A DNA stretch of 64,000 nt from Amphiura filiformis (Eukaryota; Echinodermata; Ophiuroidea; Amphilepidida; Amphiuridae). Location of the stretch: the NCBI RefSeq assembly GCF_039555335.1, contig NC_092647.1:19810880-19874879 (forward strand). Reading direction: 5' to 3'. The notes beneath the pieces were generated by a model, which saw only the letters and a list, made by a program, of their open reading frames with translations, had not been told where the DNA came from and ran no database searches. Positions 57,486 through 64,000 of this stretch are shown one piece after another. The stretch's first letter is position 1; each line of letters begins with the position of its first letter. The translations under genes were made by a program, and so were the position numbers.

Positions 57486-60189
57486 CTGAAAAGGACAAAG
57501 GCATAGCAGAGAAAATTAGAAACTAGGCTAACTTGTGTGTACCCAGCAAATGATTTTCGCACCGTCGGCAAGGACACAAATTGCCCCAATTTTCTATCCA
57601 TAGCTGACGTATGTGGCAGTATAGGGAGTCCATGGTTTTAATTCTGTGGCCAGCATGCATTTCCAATACCAAGTTTGGTACAAGCCACTACCAACTTCTC
57701 TCAATATAGGCACAAAAATGCAAGTTCCAACTTCCTCATTGCATGTAGGGGTATAGTTACAATGTTGTTTATTATTGTAAAACATGTGTAGAATATTGAA
57801 AGTGTGGTGAAAAGGGTATGATCTCTACAAATCCCCTGGACTATTATAGTTTATAAAAATCCATATGCCCCCTATGGAAGACATGACCTGAATCTTCCAA
57901 ACAGGGAGTGTAAATTTCAAATGGGGTTACCTGAATGGGTGACTGTATTTGAAATCTACAACACCTGTTTTGGAGATTAAGGTCATGTATCTTTAGGGGG
58001 TATATGGATTTCAACTGGAATAGCCCCCCCCCCCCCATTTTGTCTGCTCACCATGACTTGCTTTTTGGCCTGTTGGTTTATCACTATACTTCGCCGGATC
58101 CATGTATACACCACTTCCCATATCATCTGACGAAGGCTCTCTTTTGTCCACAGATTCATACTCTACTTCTTCAGATCCAGGGATGGTTATTGTGCCAATA
58201 TCCTCATAACCTGGGTTTACTACAGCTGGATAGGGAGATTGTAATAAATGTATGAAAAGCATGAGAAAATAATTGATTGCGTCAAATTAAGGTGTGCATG
58301 AAGATTGTTGCTTGTACCTGCATGGAAATCTAATATTGTACCCATGTTTAGTTTCCTTTAAAAGTACAATCTGTGTGTTTCCACTGGGCACGCCATATTT
58401 CTTACTGGGTAACACCCGCCAACCGATTAACCGTTTGATGGCCAACCCAGTGACTGCCTTTTGAGGAGAGCGAGAGAAATTGTTCTCTACTGCTCTCCCT
58501 AAATCTGATCTAGGAGAGTGATTTTTAGCTCTCCTTAGTTGACCATTCTCTCTTTACATTCTATTGTAAATGCTCTAAACAACTCTCCTTGAAGGCTTCA
58601 GAAGAGCTATTGAATGCTCTCCTGCAAATTCAAGAAGACAGTCCCTGCCAACCAACCACGTTTCCACTGTTGCTCTACCAGGTAAACGATCATGTTATTT
58701 GGTGTAGGGCGGAAGTGTCACCTTGCAAGGTTGACTTAAATTCTGGTAAACCCGTTAACCGTAACACCGAATGGGTTTCCATGGAGGAAAATACCCAGTA
58801 TTACACCACATGATCTACCTCCAGATGTGGATCACGTTTGCCGTTTGTCCACACCGCATCATTCCGAACCGATCTGTTTCCACTGAGCACATTAACCAGT
58901 TACACTCTAAACTAAACCACATTACCCGCTAACCTTTTCCCAGGAAACATGCAGAATGAATTTTGATGATCCAGTTTTAGGCATTTTTAGATCAAACGTA
59001 AAATGTTCTAGTAAACCATGCAAATTTCAAACATGAAAACAATCTTGGAACGATAAAATCTGAAGGTAGCGTGCACAAACTTTATTCTTGTGCAAGTGAG
59101 GTGGTTGAATTTGAAACCAATGACAGCGTGCACTATAATTGTCTTCCTTCTTTGTATGCTTACCATTATTCGCTTTCTGACCTGTTGGTTCATCTGTGCA
59201 TTTCTCAGGATCCATGTATACACCACTTCCCATATCTTTTGATGAAGGTTTTCTTTTGTCCACAACTGCGTACTCTACTTCATTAGGACCAGGCATGGTT
59301 ATTTGACCAATTCCATCATAACTGGGATTTTCAAGAGCTGTTTAATTTAAATTGAAAAGATATAATTAAAAAAGAAACGTTATGACAACCTTTTGAATTG
59401 AACAAACTTGGATAACATAAATTGTTTTTGGCAGCTCTAGCAGTTTGCTGTTGTTGAGTTTCCACTGTACTCAGGGTCGGATTTAACTTTTTTGGGCCCT
59501 GACCCAGCCAAAATTTGGAGGCCCAAATCTCGCTGTGCGGAAGGCATGTGCACTCAAGTCGCCCATTACTGATTTCCGTATTTAAGGTTGACAGTGGCGC
59601 TACGGCGAAGCATTAAAATTTTGAGGGGGACAGCCATATTTTGTTCCGATTTTAATAGGACAGTTTCGCGTGAAGTGCGCAAAAAAATTTCAGACTATAC
59701 ACGCAAAATTTCACAAAGCTACCCTATTTGGCCCAAAACATGGGTTAAAAAAGAAGATGTGCAAAACAAAATGGGGGCCCCCAAATTGGCCCGAGCCCAT
59801 CTGGGACAATGGTAAATCTGGCCCTCTGTACTTACTTTGTGCATTAGGTTTATTTTCATCATTATTCCCAGACTCTGCATAGATCCCATCACCTGCATGT
59901 CCGTTAGATTGTTGCTGTGGTGAGACATCTGCATATTCAGATTCGCCGGATGCAGCAGGGAGATCTTTGTCACTGGCATTATAACCATGATTTACTGAAA
60001 CATTATGTAGCAATTAGAAATCATTAGCTCTATGGATGTGGGAAGCTGTAATGGACACATACCCACAACCTAAGACCCTGTTTATACTATGAGGACATTG
60101 CAATTTGATTTAACTTTTTTATTACGATTACTTTTCATGTTTTTTGCTTTGCTTTCTCCAAGACAACTTGCTATCTTGAGCATTTAGGG

Positions 60190-60255
<66 letters not shown>

Positions 60256-63200
60256 AAACGTTTCTCGTCAGCTGTTTGACATAGCACCATCAATAAAGTT
60301 TCTCCAAGTACCCGGTAGTCGACAGAGGATTATCACAAATTAATTGGACAATAGCAACATTGTACTATCTGCTTTGAGGTCATTGAGTGATATTGGAGGG
60401 GTTTGTTTTGGGCCAAGGTAAATTTCTGAGGGAGTGCTCCCATGGAAAAATATCGCAGAGGCCTAACACAAACCCTGACAGTTTAACACAATGACCGTAA
60501 AACACAATGATCGTAAAACAGATGGTGCAAAGTTATTATTTAGAATAACTGTGTGCTATCTGTTTCGGTTATTGCGGGAAATCAAACCGGTTTATTTTGG
60601 GCTTAGGTAAATTTTAGAGGAAGCAGGAAAATACAGAGGCTCAAACCTGACGATTTCACGCAACGACTACTAAACAGATGGTGCAAAATTATTCTTGCAA
60701 AATTAATGTTAATTATTATGCTTGATCCAATTTATTACATTACCAGGGTATGATAGAAAGAGTTATTGATATCTAACTGGGCCCAAACTGTAGGGCCAAA
60801 TTCAATGTGGTGCCTTATATTGCATTTATTAGATATTGATAATAAACTCACAATTCATGATTGTGTTTTGTCCAGCATATTTATTTTGATCAATCTCTGC
60901 ATACTGCTCAGATGAAACTCTGTCAAACAAAAGAAAAACAATTTCACTGGGCAGAGCAAAAATGCAATAAGCCCACTGTGTGCTTACATTGGCATGCTTA
61001 CAAGAAGCACCCAGGAGACTAATTGCATGCTTACAGGTGCCTGTATTGTGTATTGTTCAGAATATACGGTAACCTTGTGCAAGCATGCTGAACTGTTTGT
61101 GCAAGAATTGTTTGCACAAGCTTGCATTATTACTAAATATATATAAGTATACATAGGCTATAGCAACAAACTTGCAAAAATGCTTGCTTTTTCAGATTTT
61201 ATACAGACATAATGTTACATTGAGATGATTTGAGTTGATCAGTGGGCATGTCTGACCATTTTCCCCAGTTGTCAGTCATCTCATAACTTTCATGTGATAT
61301 ATGCACAAGAATACAATAAGCTTGTCTAGTTGAGTTGAGTTGAGTTTCCTGAATTGAGTTATCTTGACAAGATAGATGTCAATGGTCTCCTGTGGTATGT
61401 GCACAAAAATACAGCAGGCTTGCCTGATCATGTAAAAGACATGTCAATTTACTTTAGTTGAGTGGAAGTTGAGATGAAATGAGTTGATTTTTTTCCACAC
61501 AAGATCCACTGTTGAGGCATTTACATGTAATTGCATCATGGACAACAACCAAGTACCTGGAAGAGAAACTACAAACAGCCCAAAGAGCAATGGAAAGGAA
61601 GATGCTACATGTTACCTTAAGAGATAAAATTAAGAACACTGAAATAAGATGTCCAACTCTAGTCAAAGACATTATGGTGAAACTCAAAGAAGCGAAATGG
61701 AGATGGGCAGGTCACCTTGCACGAAGGGAAGATAACAGATGGACTAAATGACTTACAGAATGGCAACCAAGAACAGGAGGAAAAGATCAAGAAGAAGACA
61801 GAAGAGGAGGTGGCGTGATGACATTACTGCCTATACATGGAACCTACATGGACATGAAATGCAAGGACAGACAAAACTGGCAGAATTATGAAGAGGGCTA
61901 CATCCAACAATCATGACAATGGTTGAACACTTTTGAAAAGCACCCTAAACAAGGATTTAACTCTTGGCTAAAACAATACCCTAAACAGGTGTTTTCACAC
62001 CCTAAACAGGGATTTCATTCCTTGGATTAAATTTCATACCCTAAATTTCATTTCCACGTATTAGCAATTGCAATTTTGCTGCCCTTTTTTCTAATATTTC
62101 ATGTTTTTGACACCCTAAACGTGTTACGTGCGTATCGTGCTTACCCATGAAAAAACTACCCTTTTTACGCGTTTTCATTATCGCGGATGGTGTACAGGCC
62201 ACAATGGGAGTGACCCCACGGAACACAGCCTGGTGAGGTGAGGCATTAATTGATAATTACCTGTTTATGGATTGTTCATCTTGTTCAGCCCTACTAGTTA
62301 TCTTGTGAAGGATTCCACGCTTGTGACAATAAAACAACAAAACCACTACAGCAGCAAGTATGATACATATTGCAATACCGATGCCTACACCAACTCCAGC
62401 ACTGCCTGATTGCCTGGGTTTTATAAAGAATACAATATAATATTACAATATCTTTTTCATGGCCATGTTCACAGAAACATCTTTCCTTTTGGTTGCTAAG
62501 CTTTCAAGTTTTATACATGAAAAATGCAGCTTATGATTAAATGACCCACTTCAAATTACTTTACTGGGATGATTGTGCATGAGATTTTAATTTGCATCAC
62601 ATTTGGGTTAATTTTATCCAAGAAGGCAACTCCTTTCAATTGGACATCATTTTCAATACTCTCAAAAACTGTATATACTTTTGGTATCACTGGCAGTGTT
62701 GCCAACTTGGTACAGATGATACATTATGAGCACAGGTGTACTCTGCTCAGTGGCGGTATCAGGAATTTTTTCAGGGGCATAGGGCAGCGGGCATGGAAAA
62801 TTGGGGGGAATCAACAAATTTTGCACAAAATTACTGCAAAAAGTGACAAATTTTGTAATTTTGGTTAAAAGTGGGGAGGAAGGCAAGAATAATATGGGGG
62901 GGTAGGATGCCTCTACAGGGGAAAATTCAAAATTGAAAGGGTACACAAATATTGAATGTACACCTTCAGCAAAATGCTTAAAGAAATCCTGGTTATAGGT
63001 TCATGGGAGTTAGGTTATGCTTCAATGTTATCTCATAAGAAGTCTACCTGGTCAGATTAATCTGAGAATCAAATGGCATCCAAGTCTGAGACATACAAAG
63101 GTAGATAAGAATCCTGACTTGACATATTAAAGTCAGTCCTCCAACATCACTATTTGATTTATTTTTTCTCTATTTTTTGAAAATGGTTTAAAACGTGGCA

Positions 63201-63818
63201 AAATCTTATTTGGTCAAATTACTGCAAATGATAATTCAAATTACTGGTTAATAAATCTATTTAGGAAATATGTTTGGGCTACTTACTCATCAGATGCACC
63301 TGGCACAACAGTGCTTGATGAATCATTTTCTGTCTGTATGGAACTAGATGAAGTGATGGTTGCTCCTGGATCAGGTTGTGAGGGATTGGATTGAACATCA
63401 GTCCTTGCATGGGCCGATATTGTAGTTTTGACCACCTCTGCATCTGTAGACGGGGTAGTGATGTCATTTTGTTGTTCTGAAGTGGTTTTAATAGCTGTGG
63501 ATGTTGTAGATGAAGTGGTTGTTTCACCATTTTGTTCAGCAGTGGTGGTTTCATTAGAAGTCGTTGAAGTAATAGGTGACATGGTTGTTTCAACAGGTTC
63601 ACATTCACAAGACACAAAACAACATCTCCATTGGCAGCCATCATGACAATTTCCCCCAGCATTCCTAGGAAAGGCTGTACATGATAATATACCATTTATA
63701 TTTCCATGGCAGCAGGACCATGAATTGCAGTTGTCAGGAAAGTTCCTAGGGTTACATTCTTCAATATCTGCAATAATATCACACTGTGGTCCGGTGAAGC
63801 CATTTTCAACAAATTCCA
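56791..63818 (-). CDS. Gene D: cysteine-rich type I receptor with multi-tyrosine tail, 5' end outside the window
   Basis: Seven exons join in phase: 63818-63287, 62413-62261, 60919-60852, 59994-59836, 59337-59164, 58225-58052, 57485-56791, giving about 650 residues. Missing at the N-terminus: signal peptide and probably the small cysteine exon, to the right of the window. Order: twelve-cysteine module ending C-E-C, Ser/Thr-rich stalk, glycine-rich helix, Y-A-E-I exon, then four exons opening N-H/P-x-Y. I count 16 Y-x-x-hydrophobic motifs, including five Y-Q-S/D-L/I, four E-Y-F-T/I-L and paired V-E-Y. It is the most tyrosine-rich member. Probable role: phosphotyrosine adaptor recruitment at the plasma membrane (inference). 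Family not recognised. Confidence 0.86.
57486..58051. other. Gene D intron 6
   Basis: Holds the palindromic MITE at 57839-58026, whose right end is 25 bp from exon 6. Confidence 0.6.
57839..58026. mobile_element. Palindromic 'GGGCTATTCCA' MITE, copy 8
   Basis: GGACTATTATAGTTTATAAA at the left (diverged) and GGATTTCAACTGGAATAGCC at the right, with CCCCCTATGGAAGACATGAC inside. Confidence 0.8.
58052..58225 (-). CDS. Gene D exon 6: N-P-G-Y / V-E-Y / G-V-Y-M-D-P exon, copy 2
   Basis: 174 bp, phase 1-1, acceptor CCCTATCCAG, donor GTGAGC. Codes A-V-V-N-P-G-Y-E-D-I, E-V-E-Y-E-S-V-D-K-R, D-M-G-S-G-V-Y-M-D-P-A-K-Y, P-T-G-Q-K-A. Same length and pattern as 59164-59337: a tandem exon duplication. Confidence 0.86.
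58226..59163. other. Gene D intron 5
   Basis: No mobile element or gene firmly recognised; paired ACTGGGTAACACCCG / CGGGTAATxxGGTT-like zones near 58400 and 58925 hint at a decayed MITE. Confidence 0.4.
59164..59337 (-). CDS. Gene D exon 5: N-P-S-Y / V-E-Y / G-V-Y-M-D-P exon, copy 1
   Basis: 174 bp, phase 1-1, acceptor TTTAAACAG, donor GTAAGC. Codes L-E-N-P-S-Y-D-G-I, E-V-E-Y-A-V-V-D-K-R, D-M-G-S-G-V-Y-M-D-P-E-K-C, P-T-G-Q-K-A. Sister of exon 6. Confidence 0.86.
59472..59827. mobile_element. MITE with GGGCCGGATTTACC-type ends, copy 2
   Basis: CAGGGTCGGATTTAAC at the left and GGTAAATCTGGCCCTCTG at the right; interior CGGAAGGCATGTGCACTCAA matches the complement inside 48797-49118. It lies in gene D intron 4 and ends about 10 bp from exon 4's donor. 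Confidence 0.75.
59836..59994 (-). CDS. Gene D exon 4: N-H-G-Y / E-Y-A-D-V exon
   Basis: 159 bp, phase 1-1, acceptor AATGTTTCAG, donor GTAAGTA. Codes L-N-H-G-Y-N-A-S-D-K-D, G-E-S-E-Y-A-D-V, G-D-G-I-Y-A-E-S. A diverged relative of the 174-bp exons (tyrosines at the same three places). Confidence 0.83.
59995..60851. other. Gene D intron 3
   Basis: Contains a CAT microsatellite (60188-60255) and two loosely repeated blocks (CACAATGA-CGTAAAACA and CAGATGGTGCAAA at 60490-60530 and 60660-60690). Confidence 0.55.
60188..60255. repeat. CAT trinucleotide microsatellite
   Basis: About 22 uninterrupted CAT/ATC units. Confidence 0.95.
60852..60919 (-). CDS. Gene D exon 3: juxtamembrane Y-A-E-I exon
   Basis: 68 bp, acceptor TTTGACAG, donor GTGAGT. 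Codes V-S-S-E-Q-Y-A-E-I-D-Q-N-K-Y-A-G-Q-N-T-I. Same size and phases as gene B exon 5. Confidence 0.86.
61512..61926 (+). pseudogene. LINE reverse-transcriptase C-terminal scrap in gene D intron 2
   Basis: Reads L-Q-T-A-Q-R-A-M-E-R-K-M-L, I-K-N-T-E-I-R, K-W-R-W-A-G-H-L-A-R-R-E-D-N-R-W-T, then W-Q-P-R, then R-W-R-D-D-I and finally D-R-Q-N-W near 61880. This order is the C-terminal end of LINE ORF2 proteins of the kind common in invertebrates. A stop codon (61749) and a frame change interrupt it. The right end is cut by the MITE at 61927. Confidence 0.78.
61927..62217. mobile_element. MITE with GGGGTCACTCC ends, left-truncated copy
   Basis: Starts at CACTTTTGAAAAGCACCCTA and ends CCACAATGGGAGTGACCCC, collinear with 45703-46009 from the 40th base on. 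The missing left end coincides with the LINE scrap junction. Ends 44 bp from the transmembrane exon donor. Confidence 0.85.
62261..62413 (-). CDS. Gene D exon 2: transmembrane exon
   Basis: 153 bp, acceptor TAAAACCCAG, donor GTAATT. Codes S-G-S-A-G-V-G-V-G-I-G-I-A-I then a hydrophobic run to L-L-F-Y-C-H-K-R, then a polar segment ending S-I-N-R. Single helix, glycine-rich outer half. Confidence 0.87.
62414..63286. other. Gene D intron 1 (of those in the window)
   Basis: Holds the G-rich repeat copy at 62755-62920; nothing else recognised. Confidence 0.5.
62755..62920. repeat. G-rich interspersed repeat, copy 3 of 3
   Basis: AATTTTTTCAGGGGCATAGG, GGGGGGAATCAACAAATTTT, AAATTACTGCAAAA and G-run, as at 29536 and 50406. 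Confidence 0.55.
63287..63818 (-). CDS. Gene D exon 1 in window: twelve-cysteine module and stalk
   Basis: 532 bp, acceptor TTTTTTACAG, donor GTAAGT. Cysteines: C-x8-C-x8-C-x4-C-C-x9-C-x10-C-x3-C-x3-C-C-x3-C-E-C. The S-W-S-C-C block matches V-W-S-C-C of gene C. A Ser/Thr-rich stalk of about 110 residues follows. Signal peptide not in this exon; the 182 bp to its right show none. Confidence 0.86.
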
Positions 63819-64000
63819 CTGTAAAAAAGAAGAAAAACAATGATAGTTTAGTCCTAAATATTATATCAGCTGCAGTGCAAAGCAATCAGAAATAGTTTAG
63901 GAGAGTGACAAGACACAAGAGCAGCATAATATTTTTATTTGTTTATATGTTCAACACCATCTTAAACTAAACATATATTCATAATTGCTCTAAAATATGA
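63819..64000. other. Intron or upstream sequence of gene D
   Basis: No exon recognised; gene D should continue to the right. Confidence 0.5.

Noticed and set aside
63819-63885. Signal peptide of gene D from the open frame extending right of 63818
   Set aside because: The extension is intronic: a polypyrimidine acceptor lies directly at the exon border, and the residues do not look like a normal signal peptide.

Overview
The window looks like nuclear DNA of a marine invertebrate deuterostome, most probably an echinoderm or hemichordate. This is an inference from overall character, not from a marker gene. The DNA is AT-rich and intron-rich, is full of short palindromic DNA transposons, carries a Penelope-like element, LINE debris and a Ty3/gypsy fossil, and has a degenerate TTAGG-type minisatellite. 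There are no operons, Shine-Dalgarno sites or intact RNA genes.

Layout. 1-5253: the larger part of a broken Ty3/gypsy LTR retrotransposon on the minus strand, cut by the left edge. 5254-16889: repeat-rich DNA with several hairpin MITEs, an L1/Tx1-like LINE scrap, a tRNA-derived SINE-like piece and one orphan plus-strand exon candidate ending in a signal-peptide start (10465-10764). 16890-63818: four head-to-tail minus-strand genes, here called A, B, C and D, separated by 4-12 kb of repeats. A Penelope-like retroelement lies between A and B at 26472-28060.

The four genes are the main content. Each can be read exon by exon from clean GT/AG borders with matching phases. B, C and D are type I membrane receptors: signal peptide (B and C; D's is off the right edge), a cysteine-rich module of 10-12 cysteines ending in C-x-C, a Ser/Thr-rich stalk, a glycine-rich single transmembrane helix, a short juxtamembrane exon (Y-A-E-I in B and D), and a tail built from phase 1-1 exons that mostly open with N-P-x-Y. 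A shares the helix, juxtamembrane exon and tail but shows no cysteine-rich exon. The tails of A, B and D are arrays of tyrosine motifs: D-Y-V-D-V-D-D (seven in A, six in B), Y-Q-S-L-K-K-P (five in D), R-E-Y-F-T/I-L-E-P-P (four in D, one in B), Y-E-N-V (three in A) and a shared Y-x-D-P-E-K-Y module. Many fit the ITIM-type Y-x-x-hydrophobic pattern, and Y-E-N-V and Y-V-N-V fit the Y-x-N pattern read by GRB2-type SH2 domains. C instead has a V-T-D-E repeat tail and looks damaged. I recognise no named family and infer a lineage-specific, tandemly duplicated, phosphotyrosine-signalling receptor family, possibly immune or phagocytic. Nothing in the sequence proves the ligand or cell type.
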